Of a stretch of DNA of 63,836 nucleotides, positions 31,760 to 38,919 are shown in pieces. The notes below the pieces were generated by a model. The model had not been told where the DNA came from. It saw nothing but the letters and a program-made list of their open reading frames with translations, and did not search any database. The stretch covers positions 1 through 63,836 of the forward strand of contig CACIRC010000005.1 in assembly GCA_902588895.1 (NCBI GenBank). Direction: 5' to 3'. Position 1 is the first letter of the stretch; every line of letters starts with the position of its first letter. This DNA comes from an uncultured Pelagibacteraceae bacterium. GTDB taxonomy: Bacteria; Pseudomonadota; Alphaproteobacteria; Pelagibacterales; Pelagibacteraceae. The position numbers and the translations under genes are program-made.

Positions 31760-33377
31760 TTTCCCTCAGTATATATTTAGATGTAAGCATTATAAATAGA
31801 GTTGCAATTAAAATTAAAAATAATGAAGGAACAGCAGCGGCTTCTAATAAGTCTTCTGAAGCAGATATATAAGCTGTAGTTGCAAATGTTTCAAAATTAA
31901 AAGGTCTTAAAATCAAAGTAATTGGCAATTCTCTTATTATTTCTAAAGAAATTAGTATTCCAACAAATAAAAGAGAGTTTCTTAAGAAAGGTAAATGAAT
32001 ATTCATAAAAGTTTTCTTTTTAGAATAACCAAGTAAATATGAACTTTCATCAACAGAAATATTTATTTTCTCATAACCAGATTTTATTCCATTAAAAGCT
32101 AAAGAGTAGAATCTTACAAAATAAACTAGGACAAGTCCTAGAATAGAACCAATAAACATTTTTTTAATAGATAAAAAACCAAGTGCTTTTACAACATTGT
32201 CATCAAACCAAGCAATAAAAGTTATAAATGCCACCGCTAAAATTACTCCTGGAATTGCATAACCAGAAATAGATAAAGTAGACAAAGCGTTTAAAGTTTT
32301 ATTTTTAGAAACTCTATTTCCATAATTAGAAATTAAAGAAAAAATAATTAAAACTAAGCTTGATAATAACACCAAGTACAGGGTGTTTAATGTTAAAGTT
32401 ATTACTGGAATATCAAAAAGATTTTCAGGAAATTTTAAAGTCCAATAAAGCATTTGACTTAGTGGAAATAAAAAACTTAGGAAAAAAACTAAGAAGCAAA
32501 TTGAGAACGCAAAAAATGCTTTACTTCCTGATAGTTGGATTTTTTCTTTTTGTTTAAACCCTCCTTTAGTATTTGCGTGATACCTTGCCTTCTTTCTAGA
32601 TAAATTTTCTAAAATAAATATTGCAAATATGAATAAAAGAAGAAAAAAAGATATCCTGTTTGAGAAAGCTAAGTCATCAAATGTAATCCAAGAATTATAA
32701 ATACCCGTTGTTAAAGTATTAATAGAAAAGAAATCAACTGCCCCAAATTCAGCTAAAGTTTCCATTGCAACTAGAGAAAGGCCTGCAACAATTGCTGGTC
32801 TAGCGGCAGGTAAAATTAACGAATAAAAGGATTTTGCTTTTGAAAATCCTAGATTTCTACCTAAATCAATTAAATTTTGGGATTGATACTGGAATGATGC
32901 TCTGGAGAGAATATAAACATAAGCAAATAGTGAAAAAGATAGCGAAAGTACAGCACCTATTAGACCATCAAACTTTGGAATGCTTTGATTATAATTAGCC
33001 TCTCCAAATAGATTTTTCAATATCGAATATAAAGTTCCATAATTTTCAAAGAAAGCTGTCAATGAATATGCGTAAATATAAGGAGGTACAGCAAAAGATA
33101 ATATAAGTGCCCATTTAAAAAAATTACTAAAGGGAAATTTATAAAAAGAAACTAAATAAGCGGTACTGGTTCCAATTAAAAAAGTTAAAACTAAAACACT
33201 AATCAGCAAAACTAGTGAATTAAAAATATATTCATATAAAAAGGTATCTTTTAGAATTTTATAATAATTTGATGTATCCTCAAAAAAACTAGTAAATACA
33301 GTAACTATTGGTATAGCCACAAAAATTGACACCAATAAAGAGCTTAAAAACCAAAAATTAATTTTTTTTAAATACAT
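31749..33377 (-). CDS. fbpB: Ferric iron ABC transporter permease
   Basis: A fused-type permease of 542 residues with two copies of the six-helix permease domain (about 45-260 and 320-535), each with an EAA-like loop (Gly-Arg-Asn-Leu-Gly-Phe-Ser in the first, Ser-Tyr-Leu-Leu-Gly-Tyr-Ser in the second). This is the usual FbpB/FutB/SfuB layout for iron. The frame is open to a TTG at 33395. The ATG at 33377 is preferred because AAGGG stands five bases before it and because the TTG falls inside the upstream hairpin. Confidence 0.92.
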   Translation of the reverse strand: MYLKKINFWFLSSLLVSIFVAIPIVTVFTSFFEDTSNYYKILKDTFLYEYIFNSLVLLISVLVLTFLIGTSTAYLVSFYKFPFSNFFKWALILSFAVPPYIYAYSLTAFFENYGTLYSILKNLFGEANYNQSIPKFDGLIGAVLSLSFSLFAYVYILSRASFQYQSQNLIDLGRNLGFSKAKSFYSLILPAARPAIVAGLSLVAMETLAEFGAVDFFSINTLTTGIYNSWITFDDLAFSNRISFFLLLFIFAIFILENLSRKKARYHANTKGGFKQKEKIQLSGSKAFFAFSICFLVFFLSFLFPLSQMLYWTLKFPENLFDIPVITLTLNTLYLVLLSSLVLIIFSLISNYGNRVSKNKTLNALSTLSISGYAIPGVILAVAFITFIAWFDDNVVKALGFLSIKKMFIGSILGLVLVYFVRFYSLAFNGIKSGYEKINISVDESSYLLGYSKKKTFMNIHLPFLRNSLLFVGILISLEIIRELPITLILRPFNFETFATTAYISASEDLLEAAAVPSLFLILIATLFIMLTSKYILRENER

Positions 33378-33394
33378 TTTTACCCTTTTGTTCA

Positions 33395-33443
33395 AGTGAA
33401 CATAATCAATAGTAGGGTAAATAACTATTGAGTTATGTTCACT
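33395..33443 (-). terminator. Long hairpin between iron-binding-protein gene and permease gene
   Basis: Arms AGTGAACATAA-T-CAATAGT and ACTATTG-AG-TTATGTTCACT pair over 18 bases with one small bulge around a ten-base loop. It begins ten bases after the 64-codon gene and ends 17 bases before the permease ATG. On the minus strand no U-run follows, so it looks like an mRNA-processing or stability element rather than a simple terminator. Confidence 0.75.
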
Positions 33444-33452
33444 TTTTGAAAA

Positions 33453-33647
33453 TTAACTTTTTAAATCAAAAACATTAATGACACGATCAATATCATCATT
33501 TCCGATCTCAGATAATTTTCTATTATTTATTTTTTTTTTAATTTTTTCACATTGTGACAAGCATGGCTCACAAGTTATCTGACCCTCTAGAGAACCACTT
33601 TTGCCTGAAGAAATGTCTAAATTAAAATTAAATAAATTCTTTCTCAC
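33453..33647 (-). CDS. Small Cys-containing protein in the iron-uptake operon
   Basis: A 64-residue frame starting at GTG, seven bases after the iron-binding-protein gene. Its middle contains Cys-Glu-Pro-Cys-Leu-Ser-Gln-Cys followed by a Lys-rich helix and Asp-Asp-Ile-Asp-Arg-Val. Three closely spaced Cys could bind iron or zinc. There is no signal peptide and no strong ribosome binding site. Placement inside the iron operon and before the hairpin favours a real gene, but I do not recognise it. Confidence 0.5.
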   Translation of the reverse strand: MRKNLFNFNLDISSGKSGSLEGQITCEPCLSQCEKIKKKINNRKLSEIGNDDIDRVINVFDLKS

Positions 33648-33654
33648 TTTTTTC

Positions 33655-34683
33655 TTACTTCCATCCAGCAGCTGTCATTACCTCTAATGCAGAAGCTTGA
33701 TTTTTTCCATAGCTTGAAACTTTAGTTGTTAAATCTTGTTTAAAATCTAATCCTAAATTATTCACTACTAATGGATTTGGAGATACCCCGGCTATCATTG
33801 GAAACTCAAAAGTATTATTTGTAAAATGTTCCTGAGCCTCTGGTGATAATAAAAAGTCAACAAGAGCAATAGCATTTGCTTTATTAGGAGCCCCTTTTAC
33901 TAAAGCTGCACAACTAATATTCATGTGTGTTCCTCTATCATTTTGATTAGGAAAAAATGCCTTAACTTTTTTAGCAGCCGCTTGTTGTTCTGCTCCTTTA
34001 TTACCAGATAGCATTAGTGCCAAGTAATAAGTATTTGCTACAGCAATATCAGCTTCTCCAGCTGCAACTGCCATAATTTGAGCTCTGTCGTTTCCTTTTG
34101 GTGTTCTTGCCATATTAGCAACAACTCCTTTAGACCATTCAGCTGCAGCTTTCTTTCCATTATTCTCAATCAATGAAGCTACAAGAGATTTGTTGTAAAT
34201 GTTGCTTGATTTTCTAATTACTAATCTACCTTTCCATTTTGGATCAGCTAGACCTTCATATGTAAGACCTGATAATTCAGCACCGCTAACTCTTTCTGGT
34301 GAATAGTAAATTATTCTTGCTCTTTTAGCTACTCCTACCCAGTGTGTAGTTCTAAAATTTTTTGGAACAGAAAATTTAATTGTTGGAGACACCAAACCAC
34401 TTTGAGTCATTCCTTTAGCCTTGAAAGCTCCACATCTTCCAGCATCAGCAGTAATATAAAGATCAGCTGAAGATTCAGTCCCCTCTTCAATCATTCTTTT
34501 TTCTAATGCACTGGCCTTTCCATTAATCAGGTTTACTTTAATTCCAGTTTTGTTGGTAAATTTGCTATAAAGCTCATTATCTGCCTTGTAATGTCTTGCA
34601 TTGAAGATATTTACTTCATTTGCAATCGCAAAAGACGAGACTATTAAAGAAACAAATAAACTTATTATTGTTACTTTTTTCAT
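33655..34683 (-). CDS. fbpA: Ferric iron ABC transporter substrate-binding protein
   Basis: A 342-residue periplasmic protein of the FbpA/FutA transferrin-like type. The signal peptide ends Phe-Ala-Ile-Ala-Asn near residue 21. The mature protein begins Glu-Val-Asn-Ile-Phe-Asn-Ala-Arg-His-Tyr, and the Tyr-Tyr pair in Asn-Thr-Tyr-Tyr-Leu-Ala-Leu-Met near 220 supplies iron ligands typical of the family. A paired palindromic site upstream suggests iron-dependent repression. Hairpin and small-ORF order downstream suggests it is made in excess over the permease. Confidence 0.93.
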   Translation of the reverse strand: MKKVTIISLFVSLIVSSFAIANEVNIFNARHYKADNELYSKFTNKTGIKVNLINGKASALEKRMIEEGTESSADLYITADAGRCGAFKAKGMTQSGLVSPTIKFSVPKNFRTTHWVGVAKRARIIYYSPERVSGAELSGLTYEGLADPKWKGRLVIRKSSNIYNKSLVASLIENNGKKAAAEWSKGVVANMARTPKGNDRAQIMAVAAGEADIAVANTYYLALMLSGNKGAEQQAAAKKVKAFFPNQNDRGTHMNISCAALVKGAPNKANAIALVDFLLSPEAQEHFTNNTFEFPMIAGVSPNPLVVNNLGLDFKQDLTTKVSSYGKNQASALEVMTAAGWK

Positions 34684-34717
34684 TGTATCCTTTTCTTTAC
34701 CCTAATTGATTTGCGAA

Positions 34718-34755
34718 TGAGAATTATTCTCAATGCGAATGATTATCAATCGCAT
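34718..34755. promoter_or_regulatory. Tandem Fur/Irr-like palindromes upstream of fbpA
   Basis: TGAGAATTATTCTCA (34718-34732) is a perfect 15-base palindrome. It is followed at once by the imperfect palindrome ATGCGA-A-TGATTATCA-A-TCGCAT (34733-34755). GCGAATGA occurs at the start of both elements 22 bases apart, about two helical turns. GAGAAT/ATTCTC and TGATTATCA fit the GATAAT-type half sites of Fur and the iron control elements of Irr. They lie 35-72 bases before the fbpA ATG. Confidence 0.75.
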
Positions 34756-34806
34756 ATTTTGTCGCAGAATACAAGGACTATTTGATATTATTTATAGAGG
34801 GTATTT

Positions 34807-35694
34807 TTATTTCCAGTCGCCTATTTTACTGAATAGGAAATTTCTAAATGCTTGAACTCTAGCTGTGTTTTTTAATGATTGAGGATACACAAAGTGCGCT
34901 TCGGTTATTGGTCCTTCTACTTTTGGAAGCACTTTAATTATTTTGCTTGTATTCGATACCAAATATTCAGGTAGTGCAGCCAATCCCACCCCAGATTCAA
35001 CACCATACAAAAGGCCACTAACACTATTAACCTTCATTATAGATTTTCTTTTTTTTCCATCATGCATTCCTATTTTTAATGCCCAATCAGGATTATAAAC
35101 TGGTGAAGGAGCACCTTTTCCAAAAGAAATAAATTTATGTTTATTTAAATCATTAACTGTTTTTGGCATCCCATTTTTTTCCAAATATTTATTTGACCCA
35201 TAAATATAATACTTAATGTCAACCAATTTTTTCTGAATGTAATTAAGCTGTTTTGGTCTTCTCATAAAAATTCCAATATCAGCTTGACGAGTACTTAAAT
35301 CTAACTCTTTATCATCAAAAACTAGTTCAATCTCTATTTCTGGATTGAGTGTCATAAATTCTTGAATTCTTGGTGTTAACCAATGTGTTCCAAAACTTCT
35401 TACGGTTGTGATGGTTAATTTTCCTGATGGTTTACTCTTTTGATCACCTAATGATGTTTCAACTTCTTTAAGCTTACTGATTACCTCATGAGCAGTTTTA
35501 AAAACATATTCTCCATTTTGCGTGAGAGTTAATCCTCTTGCATGTCTTTCAAACAATTGCACTTTTAAATCTTGTTCTAATGATTGAATTTGTCTACTTA
35601 TTGCGGATTGACTTAGATTCAAATTAACAGTAGCGTTAGTAAAGCTACCAGCTTCTGCTACTGCATGAAAAATTTTTAATTTATCCCAATCCAT
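34807..35694 (-). CDS. LysR-family transcriptional regulator
   Basis: A 295-residue regulator. The N-terminal winged helix-turn-helix is clear (Phe-His-Ala-Val-Ala-Glu-Ala-Gly-Ser-Phe-Thr, then Leu-Asn-Leu-Ser-Gln-Ser-Ala-Ile-Ser-Arg-Gln-Ile near 25-36), followed by a periplasmic-binding-protein-like effector domain. It shares one base with the stop of acuI and is in the same direction, so it is probably co-transcribed with folE and acuI. It may regulate acuI or itself. The fbpA promoter region lies just downstream. Confidence 0.92.
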   Translation of the reverse strand: MDWDKLKIFHAVAEAGSFTNATVNLNLSQSAISRQIQSLEQDLKVQLFERHARGLTLTQNGEYVFKTAHEVISKLKEVETSLGDQKSKPSGKLTITTVRSFGTHWLTPRIQEFMTLNPEIEIELVFDDKELDLSTRQADIGIFMRRPKQLNYIQKKLVDIKYYIYGSNKYLEKNGMPKTVNDLNKHKFISFGKGAPSPVYNPDWALKIGMHDGKKRKSIMKVNSVSGLLYGVESGVGLAALPEYLVSNTSKIIKVLPKVEGPITEAHFVYPQSLKNTARVQAFRNFLFSKIGDWK

Positions 35695-36695
35695 TACTTG
35701 TTTAAATCAACTATTACTCTTCCAGAAATTTCACCTTTTAAAATTTTTGGATAAGTTTCAATTAATTCTTCCAAACTTACTGTTAAAACTGATTTTTCTA
35801 ATAACTCAAAATCAATTAATTTTGAAGCTTCTCCCCAAATAAATCCTCTTCTTCTTATACTGCAATTAGCAGAGTCCATGCCCCAAACTTTAATACCCCT
35901 CAACATAAATGGTAATAAATTTGTGTTAAGTTCATTGCTATTTGCATTTCCACAAACAGCTATTATTCCATTTGATTTTGTTTGAGCTATTGCATTTGCT
36001 AGAATTTTTCCTCCAACTGTATCTACTACTCCATCCCAAAGACCTTTGTCTATTGGTCTTGGCTCTTTGTCAAATTCAGCCCTATTTATAATGTTTTTTG
36101 CACCTAATGATTTTAAATAATCTGACTTGGAATCTTTTCCAGTAACAGCAGAAACACTGTACCCCATTTTAGTTAAAGCCATAACTGCTACGCTCCCAAC
36201 TCCTCCTGTTGCACCTGTTACTAAAACATCATTAACTTTTTCCCCTAACAAAATAGTTTCTCTTGCTTGTATTGCAAAAGCACTCATTAATGAAGTGAAG
36301 CCTGCTGTACCTAAAATCATAGCCTGTTTGCTAGTTAAGCTGTCAGGTTTTTTTACTAAAAAATCTGCATTTACTTTTGCAATTTGTGAATACCCGCCAA
36401 AAAATATTTCTCCAACTCTAAATCCAGTTAAAATTACCTCATCTCCATCTTTAAATTTTGAATTTTCACTTTCAATTACTTTTCCTGAAAAATCTATTCC
36501 TGGAATATGTGGAAACTCCTTAACTAAACGACCGCCATTTTTTAAAATCATTCCATCTTTAAAATTAAGATCAGAGTAATCTACCTTTACAGTTACATCT
36601 CCATGCTTTAGAAAACTTTTATCAATAGATTTAACATCACGTGAAAAGTTATCACCTTCTTGATTAAGAATCAGAGCTTTAAATTGGTCAGACAC
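35694..36695 (-). CDS. acuI: Acrylyl-CoA reductase / YhdH-type quinone oxidoreductase
   Basis: A 333-residue zinc-free medium-chain dehydrogenase. It has the N-terminal Ser-Asp-Leu-Asn-Phe-Lys-Asp segment, Pro-Gly-Ile-Asp-Phe-Ser-Gly, the NADPH motif Val-Thr-Gly-Ala-Thr-Gly-Gly-Val-Gly near 157-165, and Arg-Arg-Gly-Phe-Ile-Trp near 283. These fit the YhdH/AcuI group. AcuI reduces acryloyl-CoA to propionyl-CoA with NADPH and removes toxic acrylate made by DMSP lyases, which would suit the DddP-like protein at 49886. It is one base after folE and overlaps lysR by one base. Confidence 0.87.
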   Translation of the reverse strand: MSDQFKALILNQEGDNFSRDVKSIDKSFLKHGDVTVKVDYSDLNFKDGMILKNGGRLVKEFPHIPGIDFSGKVIESENSKFKDGDEVILTGFRVGEIFFGGYSQIAKVNADFLVKKPDSLTSKQAMILGTAGFTSLMSAFAIQARETILLGEKVNDVLVTGATGGVGSVAVMALTKMGYSVSAVTGKDSKSDYLKSLGAKNIINRAEFDKEPRPIDKGLWDGVVDTVGGKILANAIAQTKSNGIIAVCGNANSNELNTNLLPFMLRGIKVWGMDSANCSIRRRGFIWGEASKLIDFELLEKSVLTVSLEELIETYPKILKGEISGRVIVDLNK

Positions 36696-36696
36696 A

Positions 36697-37317
36697 CTAG
36701 TCTTTTAACTTAGTGCTGATAAATCGTAAATATCTATTTTGAAAACTTAAATCCTCTTTAAATTGGCCTAGGTAAAAATTTGTTACTGTTGTTGCTTGTT
36801 CTTTTTTAATACCTCTCATAGTCATACACTGATGAGTTGAATCTATTGTAACGGCTACACCTTTTGCATCCAAAGCTTCCATTAAAGTATTTGCAATCTG
36901 AACTGTTAATCTCTCTTGTGTCTGTAATCTTTTTGAAAATATTTCAACTACTCTTGCAATTTTACTTAATCCTACAACTCTTTCATTAGGTATATAGGCA
37001 ACATGAGCTTTTCCTATAATTGGAGCCATATGATGTTCACAGTGACTTTGCACTGATATATTTTTTTGAACAACCATGTCACTGTAACCTTCGACATCAC
37101 CAAAAGTTTTATCTAATACTTTGTTTGCATCTTCATTATAACCTTGAAAATATTCTTTGAATGCTTTTACAACTCTTTTAGGAGTTTCTAATAATCCCTC
37201 TCTTTTAGGGTCCTCTCCCATCCAAGATAAAATGGTTCTAATGGCCTCTTCAGCTTCTTTATCCGAGACCTTTTTTACATCTAAATTTTTGTTGTCTGTG
37301 TCTTTTACTAATTTCAT
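36697..37317 (-). CDS. folE: GTP cyclohydrolase I
   Basis: A 206-residue zinc enzyme that starts tetrahydrofolate synthesis. The zinc ligands lie in Ser-His-Cys-Glu-His-His-Met-Ala-Pro near residue 93 and in Thr-His-Gln-Cys-Met-Thr-Met-Arg-Gly near 165. Gly-Leu-Ser-Lys-Ile-Ala-Arg-Val-Val and Arg-Leu-Gln-Thr-Gln-Glu-Arg-Leu complete the type I signature. Folate supply fits the THF-dependent demethylation genes elsewhere in the window. A 16-base inverted repeat stands 12 bases upstream of the start. Confidence 0.96.
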   Translation of the reverse strand: MKLVKDTDNKNLDVKKVSDKEAEEAIRTILSWMGEDPKREGLLETPKRVVKAFKEYFQGYNEDANKVLDKTFGDVEGYSDMVVQKNISVQSHCEHHMAPIIGKAHVAYIPNERVVGLSKIARVVEIFSKRLQTQERLTVQIANTLMEALDAKGVAVTIDSTHQCMTMRGIKKEQATTVTNFYLGQFKEDLSFQNRYLRFISTKLKD

Positions 37318-37329
37318 AGCGCTTTTTTA

Positions 37330-37345
37330 TACAGTAAATACTGTA
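37330..37345. promoter_or_regulatory. Inverted repeat in the folE/hisI divergent spacer
   Basis: TACAGTA-AA-TACTGTA is a 7+2+7 inverted repeat 12 bases before the folE ATG, in the 77-base spacer shared with hisI. It could be an operator or a hairpin in the folE leader. The regulator is unknown. Confidence 0.4.
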
Positions 37346-37394
37346 ATTTAAAAATATTTAATATATTTAGATATGTGCTACATAATCACCCCGT

Positions 37395-37862
37395 ATGTTC
37401 AAAAAAAGAGAAAATATCTATGATATTGAGGAAGGAAATCTACTTTCACCAAAATTTGATAATGATGGATTGATTCCAGTCATAACTATGTGTTCAAAAA
37501 CTAAGGATATTTTAATGCATGGATATATGAATGTGGAAGCTCTGAAGAAGACAATTGAAACAAAGGAAGCACACTATTTTAGTAGATCAAGAAAAATTAT
37601 CTGGCACAAAGGTAAAACTAGTGGTTTTACGCAAAAGGTAACTGAAATAAGAATTGATGATGATCAAGATTCTATATGGATAACAGTTGATATTGGTGAT
37701 GGAGCTAGTTGTCATGTTGGTTATAGATCATGTTTTTATAGATCAATTCCTATAGGACCAATTGAAAATGGAAGAAAAGTTGAAATGGAATTTCTTGAAA
37801 AAGAAAAAAAATTTGATCCCGAGGAAGTATATAAAGGTCAGCCAAATCCTACTAAAATTTAA
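37395..37862 (+). CDS. hisI: Phosphoribosyl-AMP cyclohydrolase
   Basis: A 155-residue enzyme of histidine biosynthesis that opens the purine ring of PR-AMP. Signature elements are Gly-Tyr-Met-Asn-Val-Glu-Ala-Leu, His-Tyr-Phe-Ser-Arg-Ser-Arg, Trp-His-Lys-Gly-x-Thr-Ser-Gly and the metal-binding Cys in Gly-Ala-Ser-Cys-His-Val-Gly-Tyr-Arg-Ser-Cys-Phe-Tyr. The N-terminal and C-terminal extensions make it somewhat longer than the usual single-domain enzyme, but there is no fused HisE domain. Confidence 0.94.
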   Translation: MFKKRENIYDIEEGNLLSPKFDNDGLIPVITMCSKTKDILMHGYMNVEALKKTIETKEAHYFSRSRKIIWHKGKTSGFTQKVTEIRIDDDQDSIWITVDIGDGASCHVGYRSCFYRSIPIGPIENGRKVEMEFLEKEKKFDPEEVYKGQPNPTKI

Positions 37863-37910
37863 ATAGGATAAAGATTACTTATATTATATAATTTTCATCA
37901 TAGTTTTCTA

Positions 37911-38552
37911 ATGAGTCAAAATAACGAACTAAAAGTAATTAAGCCCTTTGGCCCATCAATAGCGAGGGTAAAAATGCCAAATGATTTGATTGATAGTTTA
38001 AATAAATATACAGAAAATATAATTTTAGATAAAAAGAAAAGTGAAGACTTAGATAATGGTAATAAATTAGCTGGTCATGTTACTCAAGAGTTTAAATTAG
38101 AAGAAAATTTTTTATCTTCATCAGGTTTTTTAAAATTTTTAGCTTCTTCTGTTTCCAGTTGGATAAAAATATCTGAAAATAAAGAAATTAAAGAATTTAA
38201 AATGATTAAATCATGGGTAGTGAGACAATTTCAAAATGAATATAATCCTGTTCATTGGCATGGAGGACATATTTCAGGAGTAGGATATTTAAAAGTTCCA
38301 AGCTCTTTAGGAAACAACCCACAAAAAAATAAAAAAAATAATAATAATGGAAAAATAGAACTTCTTCATGGTTCTAGACAATTTTTATCAGGTTCAAGTT
38401 TAAGTATAACTCCAGAAGTTGGTTATTTTTATTTTTTTCCACATTATCTTATGCATGCAGTATATCCATTTTATGGAACTGACGAGGAAAGAAGATCTGT
38501 TTCGTTTAATGCTTTTATTGATGAAAAAATATTTAATGTCTATTCAAACTAA
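37911..38552 (+). CDS. Fe(II)/2-oxoglutarate oxygenase-fold protein
   Basis: A 213-residue protein whose second half has a double-stranded beta helix pattern. The iron triad is likely His-Trp-His near residue 117, a distal His in Leu-Met-His-Ala-Val-Tyr-Pro-Phe, and Arg in Glu-Glu-Arg-Arg-Ser-Val-Ser-Phe-Asn-Ala for the cosubstrate. This arrangement fits the TIGR02466/2OG-FeII_Oxy_5 group, which is common in marine bacteria and phages. A poly-Lys/Asn loop (about 137-148) is unusual. The substrate is unknown. Confidence 0.75.
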   Translation: MSQNNELKVIKPFGPSIARVKMPNDLIDSLNKYTENIILDKKKSEDLDNGNKLAGHVTQEFKLEENFLSSSGFLKFLASSVSSWIKISENKEIKEFKMIKSWVVRQFQNEYNPVHWHGGHISGVGYLKVPSSLGNNPQKNKKNNNNGKIELLHGSRQFLSGSSLSITPEVGYFYFFPHYLMHAVYPFYGTDEERRSVSFNAFIDEKIFNVYSN

Positions 38553-38919
38553 AAAACAAATAAATGTTCTAGGCGAAAATTTAGAGGAATGTTCTAACGA
38601 TCCTTTAACAGGTTGGTTTCGAGATGGTTGTTGTAATACAGATAAAAATGATCACGGTGTTCATACTGTTTGTGCAAAAGTAACAACTGAGTTTTTAGAA
38701 TGGTTAAAAGAAGCTGGAAATGATTTGATAACTCCACACCCAGAGTTTGGTTTTCCTGGATTAAAAGATGGAGATGGTTGGTGTGTGTGTGCTAGTTGGT
38801 ATGCTAGAGCAGTTGAAGCAGGTAAGGGTTGTCCAATATTCCTAAAAAGAACTCATAAAAATACCTTAAAATATCTTCCTATTGAAACGTTAAAGAGGTT
38901 TGCAATAGACTTATCATAA
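38536..38919 (+). CDS. DUF2237 family protein
   Basis: A 127-residue cytoplasmic protein of the DUF2237 family. It has Asn-Val-Leu-Gly-x-x-Leu-Glu-x-Cys, Pro-Leu-Thr-Gly-Trp-Phe-Arg-Asp-Gly-Cys-Cys, His-Thr-Val-Cys-Ala, and Gly-Leu-Lys-x-Gly-Asp-x-Trp-Cys-x-Cys-Ala-x-Arg/Trp motifs. The ATG at 38536 is used; the frame is open 117 bases further but that part overlaps the previous gene and is not family-like. The stop codon touches the stop of the convergent ETF-QO gene with no base between. Confidence 0.88.
   Translation: MSIQTKKQINVLGENLEECSNDPLTGWFRDGCCNTDKNDHGVHTVCAKVTTEFLEWLKEAGNDLITPHPEFGFPGLKDGDGWCVCASWYARAVEAGKGCPIFLKRTHKNTLKYLPIETLKRFAIDLS

Noticed and set aside
33378..33395. TTG start for the iron permease
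   Set aside because: The TTG lies in the hairpin; the ATG at 33377 has an AAGGG site at normal distance and a typical N-terminal helix.
38419..38535. Longer DUF2237 protein beginning inside the 2OG oxygenase gene
   Set aside because: The added 39 residues are the out-of-frame reading of the oxygenase's C-terminal strands.
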